Origin: Symsagittifera roscoffensis
Lineage: Eukaryota; Xenacoelomorpha; Acoela; Convolutidae
Direction of reading: 5' to 3'
NCBI RefSeq assembly: GCF_963678635.1
Contig: NC_087071.1
Coordinates: 13,958,210-14,018,209, forward strand
DNA: 60,000 bases
Positions 1 through 10,598 of this stretch are shown piece after piece. The translations under genes were made by a program, and so were the position numbers. The notes below the pieces were generated by a model. It was not told the DNA's origin and did no database searches. It saw nothing but the letters and a program-made list of their open reading frames with translations. Each line of letters begins with the position of its first letter. Positions within the stretch are counted from its first letter, which is position 1.

Positions 1-2004
1 ATGCTTAACACGCTCCGAAGGGTCACTTCGGAGGGTACCTCCAAAATTTTCAAATTTTGCGATCTCACTTGGAAGGTTCTCCTACTAGCTTCAAAAAGCG
101 TCAAAATAAGCTAAGGGTTCTAGGGGGAGCTGTTTCAACCTCTTAGGGTGATTTCGTGGAAATTTTCCACTAAGGAGGGTTGTTAAAGGGTTTAGCCGAC
201 TCCGGAGGGTCACTTCGGAGGGTTCCCCCAAAATCAAGAAAAAGGGTTAAATCACCGCAGTAAAGCCTCTGAAAGCGGTCTACCTGACTTAAAACTAGGT
301 TGGCTGACACGGTCAACCTTCCCAGTTGAATAAAAAGATGTTTTGATAAAATTTTCTGCCGTTCGGAGGGTTGCCCGTGATTTGGACCCTCCGAACCAAC
401 AAATTCTAAAAAATTTTTCTTATCCGAAATAATCAACCCAAAAACGGTTGCGATTCGAAAAAGTGGTCAAAAACGTCGACTTATGGTACCAAAATTATCC
501 CAATCGGATAACTAGTCTTTGAGAAATCGCCAAAAACGCGTTCGCCAAAATGGCCTTTTTTTTCACCACCTATATAGGTTCTGAAAGACTTTTTCCGCAA
601 TTCCGGTCAAAAGTGCCTAGAAATACTTGAAATGAGCGTAGCAGCCCTGTACGGCACTGGAATAATACAAAAAACCGGACCAAAAATTTGGCCAAAAACT
701 ATCAAATTTGGACCCTCCGATTCCTTCCTTTTCCAAACCTTAAGTCGTTAGCTCTATCCGCGGAGCTACTCGGAGGGTTACCCAAAAATTTCTCTAGTAA
801 CCTAGCACGTTATGCTAGCACGCTCCTAACGCAAAAAATTTTATTGCTCTAACTCTAAAAAATCAAAAAATCGATCCCCAAAACAGATTGACAAAATACA
901 GAAAATTATCAAAATTTTGAACGAAAAATTTGTCGTTTTTCTAACTTCTACTGAGTCTTCGCTCACACGGTTTCTTCAGTGAAGGGGATCGAACTACGTA
1001 GCTACTCCCTATATAAAAGCTTTTTGTTGTTCGGAAAAGCTCGGATATCCGAAAATTTGGGGGTCTACAGTTTGGTCAAAAATTGGTAATTTTCGACAAA
1101 AAACGGGTGTTTCTTGGGTCTAAATAGGAGATAAGTAATATATAGTAAGGATAATAATCTATTAATAGTCGTTAATAAATAATACTATACCCTCCTTTGC
1201 ACCAAAATATCCGAATTAAGACCCTTAACTCGGAAATTTGTAATCGATGGAGGGTACAATCGGACCGCGCCAACCGTGCACCCCACCACTTAAGTTTTAA
1301 GGAAATAGTACCCGAACGATACTAAAATTGCTTCAACGATACCCAACAGTCGTTGCGGATGTTGTCCTTGATGTCCCTGTTGAGTGTGGAACACGTTGAT
1401 CAGCCTGCCACTCTACCCTCCGGTCACCGGCAAAATCACCATTAACGTGCTTAAACACTCAAATTACACTCGAGGGAGGGTACCCAACCCTTCACCAAAA
1501 CACACAATCTTTCTATCAGAAACGATATAAATCAATCTGAAACAACAACAAATAGGAAGGTCAGATCACATCTCGTCCGGAAATAACATATAAACTGTCA
1601 CTTTATGTTTTTTACTGTTTTTGGTCTTTTTTGGGTTTTTTACTATTTTTTGTACTTTTTTGTTTTTTAATTAATTTATTTTTGGCTTTTTCTTGGTTAT
1701 ACACTATTTTTGTTTGGTTTTACGCTTTCTCTTTAATTGTTTTTGGTCCTGGGACCTCGGGACAAGCGGGTTCATGACTTCCCACCTAACCCTCCGGCAC
1801 CCGGAATTTTCGGTGTTAACTGAGTTAAAAAGCTAAATTGTACTAGACGGAGGGTACGCACCTTCCCCCTAGTACAAAAACGGTCATTAAGACCTCTAAC
1901 TCGGGCATACGCCCGGAGCGGAGGGTTCGTCGCTGAAACGCTTGCTGATCATGATGGTTTCATGCCTTTAACAGGCCCACCCAGGAGCGCCATAAAAACG
2001 TCTA
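1..2004 (-). other. 5' leader of element L, left arm of palindrome 1
   Basis: Non-coding leader of an element that reads leftward off the window. It is the imperfect reverse complement of 3538-5538, the leader of element A: for example, the segment around 240-420 reappears inverted around 5100-5280. It holds many short motifs of the type CCCTCCGAAGT or CGGAGGGT, often in self-complementary pairs. The short open frames seen here have no family features and match no gene. The gag gene of L would lie beyond the left edge. Confidence 0.8.
1975..1992 (-). promoter_or_regulatory. Primer binding site of element L (tRNA-Asn)
   Basis: On the minus strand this 18-mer reads TGGCGCTCCTGGGTGGGC, the complement of a tRNA 3' end that includes CCA. 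The predicted tRNA end (T-stem CCACC, acceptor strand CAGGAGC, discriminator G) has the form of a eukaryotic tRNA-Asn. It starts 12 bases inside the CA that ends the LTR. The tRNA assignment comes from general knowledge of tRNA-Asn T-arms and was not searched. Confidence 0.75.
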
Positions 2005-2889
2005 TGTAACATTCGCCCAAATATCACACAGCGACGGAGCGTAGAAAAAGTACCTATTGACGACTGGCAGGCGTCAGTTACCTTAATTCCACTCGTTTTT
2101 CACCGTCTCGACCTTGCCAGTTGATTTTCTGGTCTGTCTAGGGCAAAGTAAAAAGTTACCATTTTTAGGCCATCAGTCAAACGACTTTTGATCAGCTTTC
2201 GTTTGCATGCGAACACAACCACATAGCTGAGTCTCGGATCCTCAGACTACGTGATTGTCATTAAAAACACGGCTCGAACAACCTATTTTTATATGTTTTT
2301 GTGTGACAGTTTTATATTAAATCCATTGGAGATGGATTGACCCTTTCCTTTTTCTATCTACTCATGCTCTGAAATATCAAATAATATCGGTGTTTAATTA
2401 AGATCTAGGACATTACAGCAGCTGTTATAGTTAGTTTACCCAGTCCCTTCACATAGACAGTTTCTGGGGGACCAAGCCTCCGCTCCCGTGATTTTCTGGA
2501 GATAACACTCTTATCTCCTATATTTCGTGTCCCGGGAGGGTTACGTGGTATTTCTCTTCCCCCCACTGAAGCCTCCGTCTCCACAAATATCTGTCGCTAA
2601 GGTCCTTAATCGTGTGTTATTGCCACGATAAGAGGCTCCGTAATTTTCCTGTCTCGGATACAACTGTTCTTCACAATTTTTCTCGTTGTTCTGCTTTTGT
2701 CTTTTCTATTCAAAATGGCCGTCTTTTCTCTATTTCTCAGAAATGTTCTCCTTCAAATCGAAATTTTAAAAATAAAAATTCCAGAACATTCTGACCCTCC
2801 GTCGCAACACTTTTTTGTTCACAAGGCCTTTAGTCACTCTTTTTTCTGTCACGGGAAGGTTGTGCTGTGTCATCCGGCAGAATGGCACA
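2005..2889 (-). repeat. 5' LTR of element L (A-type, about 885 bp)
   Basis: Starts with TGTGCC at 2889 and ends in ACA at 2005. It is the reverse complement of the LTR downstream of A (23949-24830) along its whole length, including the conserved hairpin region near 2611-2637 and the U5 end. A primer binding site follows 12 bases inside. The LTR appears complete. Just beyond its start (2890) lies a fragment of an unrelated, C-type LTR. Confidence 0.85.
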
Positions 2890-3345
2890 ACTCTAGAAAA
2901 CAAGAACGTTTCCATACTTAGGTCTCAAAATACCCAAAATACACGAACGCCGTTAAAAACAGGGTCGGAACAATCCGTTAAGTTACTTTTTATTGGACAG
3001 TGGAACTTTGATCCATTTCAGATGGATCAACCTAAAACTCGCCTCATCTCAACATAACAATCATAAAACACACTCGAGAAAATTAAATTAGGGACTCACA
3101 TATTGATTTACTCTAGTACAGGGAATAATTAAATTGGTAAGCAACTCAAGAATCAGATAATATAACTAAATAAGTTTAATGCTGGTCAGTTTTGGTAACA
3201 GAAGTAAGTTCTGGCTCTAGAATTTGAGTTTTTGTATGAACCATTGGGACACTCAAGCTGTCCACCTTTCCATTGAAGGTTCACTTTAGTTTGTTCCGAA
3301 TAGTTGTTCTCTCTTCTTTTTATTATCTCCCCTCCTTTGTCGGGG
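2890..3345 (-). repeat. C-type LTR fragment between the two element heads
   Basis: Near-identical, in the same orientation, to part of the C-type LTR at about 29885-30340, and over its right third also to 24836-24990. It fills the gap between the start of the L LTR and the truncated 5' LTR of A. Both edges are abrupt junctions. It is probably a remnant of an older C-type LTR into which, or next to which, the two heads were placed. Confidence 0.75.
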
Positions 3346-3537
3346 CTGATCAAAAGTCGTTTGACTGATGGCCTAAAAAATGGTAACTTTTTACTTTGCC
3401 CTAGACAGACCAGAAAATCAACTGGCAAGGTCGAGACGGTGAAAAGCGAGTAGAATTAAGGTAACTGACGCCTGCCAGTCGTTAATAGGTACTTTTCCTA
3501 CGCTCCGTCGCTGTGTAGTATTTGGGCGAATGTTACA
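3346..3537 (+). repeat. Truncated 5' LTR of element A (U5 end only)
   Basis: Direct repeat of the last part of the downstream LTR (about 24640-24830) and inverted repeat of 2005-2196. Only about 190 of 885 bp remain. The promoter half with the TATA box and hairpin is missing and is replaced by C-type LTR sequence, so A has probably lost its own 5' promoter. The end at GTTACA is followed by 12 bases and then the primer binding site. Confidence 0.8.
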
Positions 3538-3549
3538 TAGACGTTTTTA

Positions 3550-3567
3550 TGGCGCTCCTGGGTGGGC
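3550..3567 (+). promoter_or_regulatory. Primer binding site of element A (tRNA-Asn)
   Basis: TGGCGCTCCTGGGTGGGC, 12 bases after the LTR end. It is identical to the site of L and shares its first 15 bases with those of B and D; C differs by one base. It marks the start of minus-strand DNA synthesis from a host tRNA, apparently tRNA-Asn. Confidence 0.8.
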
Positions 3568-5499
3568 CTGTCAAAGGCATAAGACCATCATGATCAACAA
3601 GCGTTTCAGCGACGAACCCTCCATTCCGGGCGTATGCCCGAGTTAGAGGCTTTAATGACCGCTTTAATGACCCCTCCGTCCAGTACAATTTAGCTTTTTA
3701 ACTTAGTTAACACCGAAAATTCCGGGGGCCGGAGGGTTATGTGGGAAGTCATGAACCCGCTTGTCCCGAGGTCTCGGGACCAAAAACAATTAAAGAGAAA
3801 GCGTAAAACCAAACAAAAATAGTGTATAACCAACAAAAAACCAAAAACAATTTTATTTGAAAACAAAAAAGTACAAAAAACAGTAAAAATCCAAAAAAGA
3901 CCAAAAACAGTAAAAAATGTAAGGTGACAGTTTATATGTTATTTCCGGACGAGATGTGATCTGACCTTCCTATTTGTTCTTGTTTCAGATTGATTTATAT
4001 CGTTTCTGATAGAAAGATTGTGTGTTTTGGTGAAGGGTTGGATACCCTCCCTCGAGTGTAATTTGAGTGTTTAAGCACGTTAATGGTGATTTTGCCGGTG
4101 GCCGGAGGGTAGAGTGGCAAGCTGATCAACGTGTTCCACACTCAACAGGGACATCAAGGACAACATCCGCAACGACTGTTGGGTATCGTTGAAGCAATTT
4201 TAGTATCGTTCGGGTACTATTTCATTAAAACTTAAGTGGTGGGGGGCACGATTGGCGCGGTCCGATTGTACCCTCCATCGATTACAAATTTCCGAGTTAA
4301 GGGTCTTAATTCGGGTATTTTGGTGCAAAAGAGGGTATAGTACTATTCATTAACGATTACTAATAGGTTATTATCCTAATTACATTTTACGTATCTCCTA
4401 AGTTAGACCCAAGAAACACCCAATTTTGTCGAAAATCTTCGATTTTCGATCAAACTATAGGCCCCCAAATTTTCGGATATCCGAGCTTTTCCGAACAACA
4501 AAAAGCTTTTATATAGGGAGTAGCTACGTAGTTCGACCCCCCTAACTAAAGAAACCGCGTGAGAAAAGACTCAGTAGAAGTTGGAAAAAACCAAAATTTT
4601 TCGGTCAAAATTTCGATAATTTTCCGGATTTTGTCAATCTGTTTTGGGGATCGAGTTTTTGAGTTTTAGAGTTAGAGCAGTAAAATTTTTTGCGTTAGGA
4701 GCGTGCTAGCATGACGTGCTCGTATACTAGAGAAATTCTTGAGTAACCCTCCGATCAGCTCCGTAGATAGAGCTAACGACTTAAGGATCGGAAAGGGAGG
4801 AACCGGAGGGTCCAAGTTTGATAGCCATTGGCCAAATTTTTGTCTCCAAACCAATTTTGATCCGGTTTTTTGCACTATTCCAGTGCCGTACAGGGCTACT
4901 ACGCTCGTTTCAATTATTTTTAGGCACTTTTGATAGGAATTGCGGAAAAAGTTTCTCTGAACCTATATAGGTGGTGAAAAAAGGCCACTTGGACAAACAC
5001 GTTTTTGGCAATTTCTCAAAGACTAGTCATCCGATCGGGATAATTTTGGTACCATAAGTAGACATTTTAGACAACTTTTCCGGACCGCAACCGTTTTTGG
5101 GTTGATAATCTCGGAAAACAAAAATTTTTTAGAATTTGTTGGTTCGGAGGGTCCAAATCACGGGCAACCCTCCGAACGGCAGAAAATTTTATCAAAACAT
5201 CTTTTTATTCAACTGGGAAGGTCGACCGTGTCAGCCAACCTAGTTTTAAGTCAGGTAGACCGCTTTTGAAGACTTTATTGCGGTAACATAACCTTTTTTC
5301 TTGATTTTTGAGGAACCCTCCGAGGTAACCCTCTGGAGTCAGCTAAGGCCCTTAGCAACCCTCCTTAGTGGAAAATTTCCACGAGGTTATCCAAAGAAGT
5401 TAAGACAGCCCCTCTGATAGAGAATTTAGCTTGTTTTGACGCTTCTGAAGTCAATTGAAGGCCCTTCTGAGTGAAGCTCAGAAATTTGAAAATTTTGGA

Positions 5500-5660
5500 G
5501 GTACCCTCCGAAGTAACCCTCCGGAGCATATTAAGCATCTTATTGACCCTCCTTAGTAAATTTAGGGGACCCTCCGAAGTGACTTGGGTGATTAAGGTAC
5601 CCTCCGAAGTAGGCTAAGTGTCTTAACAACCCTCCGAAGTAACCCTCCGGAGTGTCTTAA
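5500..5660. repeat. CCCTCCGAAGT motif cluster, A-type leader
   Basis: About eight copies of CCCTCCGAAGT or CCCTCCGGAGT in 160 bp, several arranged as pairs. The core CTCCGGAG is self-complementary. The same motif, inverted, is at 1-40 in the L leader, and a related but distinct form, CCCCTCCGGATT, clusters in the B and D leaders. Confidence 0.65.
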
Positions 5661-5883
5661 ACCTTCTAAACAACCCAAAGTTAGATACTTGAGGAAATCT
5701 TCTGTGGCAATTTGGGAAAAGGAAAATATCCATTTAATTTAAATCATATTAGGATATTAGGCGCGCTTATTAGGATCATAAGAGCCCATTTCGACCCGGA
5801 AATTTGTGATCAACTTTGGAGTCTAGATCGGGTGTATCAGAATTACCCGAACAAAATTTTTTTTATTGTGATTTTGGTTGTGT

Positions 5884-6003
5884 GGTTGCCCTGAGCTACT
5901 TAATAGGAAAGTTCGGGCAATCCGGGAACGAATAAAGGAATACCTCGGTGAGTGTATTAGGCAAATACACACTCACTTGAAAAGAAAAGTTGTTCCCTAC
6001 TCT
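5884..6003 (+). promoter_or_regulatory. Structured leader RNA module, copy 1
   Basis: Predicted RNA fold by eye. Hairpin I pairs GCCC-U-GAGCU (from 5888) with AGUUC-GGGC (ending 5918). A closing stem then pairs GGGAAC with GUUCCC. Inside it are the conserved strings ACCTCGG and CACTTGA, and an apical hairpin pairs GTGAGTG.. (from 5948) with ..CACTCAC (ending 5976). A second copy starts about 185 bp downstream, and single copies lie in the B and D leaders, with compensating base changes in all three stems. Function unknown: ribosome entry, packaging or a ribozyme are possible. Confidence 0.55.
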
Positions 6004-6068
6004 CGTGCACTTGGAGCAGTCCGGGTGTGGGAGAGCTTTTTCATAGACTTTGGAAATTTTCGATCAAA

Positions 6069-6182
6069 GGTTGCCTTGAGCCATTTAATAGGACAGCTCG
6101 GGCAATCACAGGGCACCTAGAAGAAGACCTCGGTGGGAGTATTAAGCAAATACACACCCACTTGAGAAGACTGTGTCCTGGG
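6069..6182 (+). promoter_or_regulatory. Structured leader RNA module, copy 2
   Basis: Second, diverged copy of the module at 5884. Hairpin I is GCCUUGAGC with GCUCGGGC. The closing stem is CAGGGCAC with GUGUCCUG (8 pairs, one G-U) instead of GGGAAC/GUUCCC. The apical stem is GTGGG with CCCAC instead of GTGAG/CTCAC. ACCTCGG and CACTTGAGAAG are retained as unpaired strings. Paired positions vary while unpaired ones stay, which is the signature of a selected RNA structure. It ends about 480 nt upstream of gag. Confidence 0.55.
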
Positions 6183-6660
6183 CTTTGTTCTTTCGGATCG
6201 TTCCGATTGAGGAAGTCTTTTTCTTTAAGACTAAGTTTTAATGATCTGTTTCTGAGTCATCACTGCTTTTTATCAAAGATTGTTTAATTTTAACAAAGCA
6301 GTGACTTGATAAATTGTGTGGCGATAAATTGATACTGACAAAAGGTCGCTGTCACCTGTAGGATATTCTTATCTGATTATCTTTTGTGTTTGGTGTGTTG
6401 ATTATATCTTGTGAAAATTTTGTGATACTGTTATAATATACGACAGGGTTGAGCTAGCATTATATCAATACTGGGCAGGCCCTGTGTGAGTGTGTGTGTG
6501 TAATTCTAACGGAGTCACTAATATTGTCATTGAGAAATCTAAGAGACACTCTTGATACTTACGAGATCGAGGAGGCAGCGTTAAGCAATTTAACTTGAAT
6601 TTGTTTGCGGTACGTGTGCGTCCCCATTAAATCATACGAAAATTGTTTTTGTAACAAAGC

Positions 6661-7380
6661 ATGCAGCGCAGGGACTCGTTAGGATCGACTACTAAGATTC
6701 CCAGGCTGAGTAAGGGCAGCACGCGAAAATTTAAAACTAGGCGTAGCCAGTCCTCGTTTAGCAGCGCCTCCGATGTGTTTGCCGAAAACGAATCGACTAA
6801 AGGTCAACCTGATCTTTCAGTGAGCGAAATGAGATTGAGGAGCGAGAAAAACTTCGATGGCGATCAAAGGCGGAGCGCCGAAACCGGGACCGCGAGCGAA
6901 ACGCATGTGGACCCCTTTGACGAGGAAGAACAGACGCTCATTCGACCCGACTTTGAGCCGAGCGAGGACCTCGAGCGGGAGGAAGTCGAGAGGACGGAGG
7001 AGACCTCGGAGCGTTCCGAGGTCGAGCCGCGAGAGGAAGTCTTATTCAAGGGAATGTCCAAATCGGAGACCAAGAGTCACAGGTGGAGGGGAGAATACTC
7101 ACATTCCGCTAGTACCCACTCATCTCTGGCCAAGCAGAGCAACAACGCAATGATGTCGAGTATAAGCCCGAGTGAAGAACAACCGGGTTCGAAGGCCAAG
7201 AAGAGTTGGAAGCCATTGTACGACGAGCGCATGACGTCACTACCAACTGTAGGTTTAACTTCCAGTTATGACTACCCGGAGACATCCCATCCGGATGTGA
7301 ACTTCACACCGTGCCCAAGGAACGATAAGAACGGAAGGCGTTATCAGCCTCGCCGACCAGGCCCATGTCAGATGGGATAA
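6661..7380 (+). CDS. gag: Gag N-terminal region, element A
   Basis: A 239-residue frame starting with ATG after an A-rich context. The protein is hydrophilic and low in complexity: a basic, serine-rich first 40 residues, then an acidic stretch around residues 80-125 rich in Glu. It has no recognised fold, and it resembles the N-terminal region of the B and D gag only in composition and in a few short strings. It overlaps the next frame (7365) by 16 bases in the -1 direction. That could be programmed frameshifting or an old one-base indel; because the rest of the A gag is damaged, decay is at least as likely. Confidence 0.6.
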   Translation: MQRRDSLGSTTKIPRLSKGSTRKFKTRRSQSSFSSASDVFAENESTKGQPDLSVSEMRLRSEKNFDGDQRRSAETGTASETHVDPFDEEEQTLIRPDFEPSEDLEREEVERTEETSERSEVEPREEVLFKGMSKSETKSHRWRGEYSHSASTHSSLAKQSNNAMMSSISPSEEQPGSKAKKSWKPLYDERMTSLPTVGLTSSYDYPETSHPDVNFTPCPRNDKNGRRYQPRRPGPCQMG

Positions 7381-9352
7381 CGAGGGGAGCGTCATCAACC
7401 TTCGACAGATTAATGACCTCCATGAGCAAGCAAAAAGGCGGTGCGTCATCAAGCACCAGGCTGCAGCCACAGTTGACCTCATCTACTCTGGGACTAACCC
7501 CGTCATTTGGGGCCACTGGCGACATAAGTGACATGTTCGCTGGCGTAATGAATGGTCTGGATGAACTGAGACGGGACATGACTAAAAGAATAGATCAGGT
7601 TGATGAGAGAGCTCACAAGGGTCAAGAGAATCTGAGAGATGAACTAACGCACGTGAAGTCGCAGGCGAGGGTTGATCAAGCTCAGTTGATTCGCAACACC
7701 GATCAATGCCTGGCGGAGAGCCTGGCACAGGCAAACAAGGAGTCACACGAAAGAGAGGCTAGGATGACCAGAGAGATCGAACGATTGTTGAACGATCATG
7801 ATAGTACCTACGCCCACACGATGACTAGCCTGGAGAAGAGGTTAGATGCAAAGTCTGACTTAATGATGCGGAAGGTTGACGCGATCCTGAATGGGAGTAG
7901 TTGGCAGGAGCATTCCAACCCAAGGGAGCGCTCACGCCATGCGAATGTTGGAGATGGTACGGGCAGCAATGCCAGAGCCCAGCAAGGCTCGAGAACGAAC
8001 TACGAACCTAGAAACAAGGAGCGGCCAAGGGCAGCGCCGCAGAGGCCTGGCTGGACGAATCCAGTCCCGCCGGAGGCAGATGCCACCCCGGAGACAAGGT
8101 TGCCAACCGTGCCACAAGTCAGTTCAGTACCAGATCTGACTACAGTCTCACAAGACACAACGATGTATGCCTCGATGTTTGAGCCTCTGAACAGATCTCT
8201 CGAAACATTCATCACCAAGCTCTCGAAGTCAACCGAGAGAGGAGAGAGGTCAAGAAGGACACTGAAAAAGCCGAAGTCATATAAAGACGAGTCAGACGGC
8301 TGCTTTGATACTTGGATAGAGGTGATGAAGTTACACTTTGAGGAAGAGAATCTCTCCAAGAAACAAGAGTGCAGCGCGCTGACGAGCAACCTGGAGGGTA
8401 CTGCATTAAGTTGTGTAATGGCGGAAAGAGCCAATGAGAGAGACAGCGCTCGCAAGATATTCGACATCCTGCTGAATCGTTTCGGCTCTGGAGTACAAGG
8501 GCACCAGGCTATGGCGAAGTTCGAGAAGAGGCGTCAAAGAGATGAAGAATCAAAAGATAAATTCTTGGACGACCTTGAATTGCTCAGGAGGAGAAGCAAC
8601 CCGGATGAGAGAATATCCGAGCGAAACTTGGCGATTGCTTCGAAGTTCATGGATGGAGTTAGGAGTGAGGAGTTGAAGACGATGTTGGCCACTCACTTCA
8701 CCCTGTCGCTTGACCAGGTACCCACGCCTGACGACTTGCGTATGAAGTCACGCGAGTACTTACTCATAAAACCGAGGGCGCAAAACCGTTACAGCAATTA
8801 TGGCAACTATAGCGGACAAACACTGGTGCGAATTCCAGTTGGTACAAACCTCGCGATGACATGGACAAGAGGAGGTCGTGTGCGAGTTGTGGTTCGATGG
8901 ACCATCACGTTTCTGCGTGCTCTGCATACAAACAGAACATGAAGGCCATAGGCTACTTTCTCGAGGACGCCGACGCGACCGACGAGGATCATGAAGAGTA
9001 CGTCAGAGGGCTCATCGTGAAATATGGTCCGAGGTGTTTCTTCTGTAATTTGGAGGGACACTTCAAGTCGGATTGTACTCAATTTTGGGACGCAGTAGCG
9101 GACGCGAAACATCCCCGCCACGAAGAGGCGCTTTCGGGTGTCAAGGCCAGTCGAGCACGTCTGATGAACGAGGCTGAATCTCGGAGAAAAGAGATGACAC
9201 CGAGCACCTTCACGACCAAAAAGGTTAAGACATGGCCTGACGAGGTGGTAGAGTCGTCTAGCCCACTCAAGGTGGATTACGGCCTGGCGGCAAGGACAGC
9301 GCTGCAGAATGTCAAACAGGACCTAGCACGAAAGAAGTGGAGCAATGGGTAA
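7365..9352 (+). pseudogene. gag: Gag capsid and nucleocapsid, element A, frameshifted
   Basis: The first frame (7365-8942) has a coiled-coil-like segment at about residues 60-180, a low-complexity hinge, then a capsid-type region (retrotransposon Gag family) at about residues 310-450 with the W-I-E-V-M-K-L-H-F and E-G-T-A-L signatures. A frameshift near 8820 moves the nucleocapsid into another frame (8861-9352), where two CCHC zinc knuckles are visible: CASCGSMDHHVSAC and CFFCNLEGHFKSDC, both C-x2-C-x4-H-x4-C. A further frameshift near 9340 cuts the C-terminal tail. In element B the same region is read in one frame, which locates the breaks. It would package element RNA into particles. Confidence 0.85.
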
Positions 9353-9429
9353 GGTCGGAGCTGGAGAGCACAGATCTTCGGGAAAGTCTTGATGTCCTGG
9401 GTAAAACGACAGAAGCAGAAGACAAAGAG

Positions 9430-10598
9430 GAACCCAAGAAGCAGGGACTAAAACTGAACGTTATATCTGGTAAGACTTTCGGCATGACGTGGCGGGGACC
9501 AAAATAATGTCCATCATCTCAGTCGCAGGGCACCAGGTGGTCAAGAACTTGAGTGAGCCATCCGAGATTACACTAGTCCACCTGGACATCTATGCCGACT
9601 ACCTGAAGGAGAAGGATCCCAAACTGGACTCCAGGGCAGTGCGAGCGCTGCTCACAACGGGAGGTCCGAGGCTGATGAAAGTGGACGGACATTATATCGA
9701 TGCCCATGGCCCTTACCCGACCCTGATGAATGTGGATGGCATCAATATCTACACGAAAGCTCACATAACTGATGCGAACGATCAGATTGGCCGGATATAC
9801 ATTGGTCAAGAGGAGCTGAAGGGTAGACGAATCGGACACAACGCGATGCTCGAACAAGATGATGTGCATATTGGTTGCGAGGCAGATCTGGCCGCACACG
9901 TTCTGGACGTGCAAGGCAGACAACTTTCAGTAACGGGACTGCTAGACACGGGAGCAGTGGTTAGTGTCATGCCAGTCAAAACCTGGACCGACATGGGTTT
10001 CGAAAGGTCGGATCTCATACCGACAAACATCAGGTTGGCAGCTGCCAATCAGGGAGCGATCTATGTCGCCGGACGAACCCCGATCATTTCACTGTAGCTC
10101 GGAGGAAGACATCTTTGGATGAGCTTCCTAGTAGTAGAGAATTTGGACGAATCCGATCAGTTCATCTTAGGAAGGGATTTCGTTCGCAACTTTGACGTCA
10201 CGATCGATCTCAATGACGGATTGATTAGGATCAAGGATCCTGAGAGAAAGTATGAAAAAAGACCCCTTAATAAGATCTTAATTAATCAGGCCAAGGTGCC
10301 GATTTTTCTGGATCGAAAAATTAGATTAAAACCAAACCAAGCCGTAGTAGCGACGTTTAGGATGAGGAACTTGAATGAACTCAGCAATGACAGACAGGTG
10401 TGTCTGGTACCAAATCCAAACAGTAAAAGCTCGGCTATTTTAGGAAGAAGCTTCTCACTCACTCAGAGCGGACTGTGTGTGAGTGTGTTATTGAACACAG
10501 AAGCAACAACAGTGACAATACAGAGGGTAAAGAAACTTGGCTACGCTTTGCCTCTGAACACAGACTTTCAGAGTGTGGAGAACTTAAAAAAAGTTTGA
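9430..10598 (+). pseudogene. pol: Aspartic protease region of Pol, element A
   Basis: Start of Pol. The retropepsin active site is D-T-G-A at 9945-9956 (L-L-D-T-G-A-V-V-S-V-M-P), about 155 residues into the region, and the flap-side string F-I-L-G-R-D lies downstream near 10170. It would cut Gag and Gag-Pol. Comparison with element B shows three breaks: a frameshift near 9490, an in-frame TAG at 10095, and a frameshift in a run of A near 10590. The region before the active site (about 9510-9800) is conserved in B but unassigned. Confidence 0.8.

Larger units (their letters stand above)
3538..6660 (+). other. Long 5' leader of element A
   Basis: About 3.1 kb of AT-rich, non-coding sequence between primer site and gag. 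Positions 3538-5538 mirror the left arm 1-2004. The stretch 5500-5660 is dense in CCCTCCGAAGT/CCCTCCGGAGT motifs. Positions 5884-6182 hold two copies of a structured RNA module, described separately. No open frame here looks like a gene. A leader this long is unusual for a Gypsy element. Confidence 0.75.

Noticed and set aside
5884-6182. Hammerhead or twister ribozyme in the leader
   Set aside because: The hammerhead core CUGAUGA plus GAAA is absent and the twister loops do not fit; kept as an unassigned structured RNA.
170-6287. Short open frames in both strands of the first 6.3 kb
   Set aside because: All under 100 codons, not conserved between the palindrome arms, and within LTR or leader sequence.
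8000-8467. Minus-strand frame of 155 codons opposite gag in A
   Set aside because: Shadow of the conserved capsid region; B shows conservation in the gag sense only.
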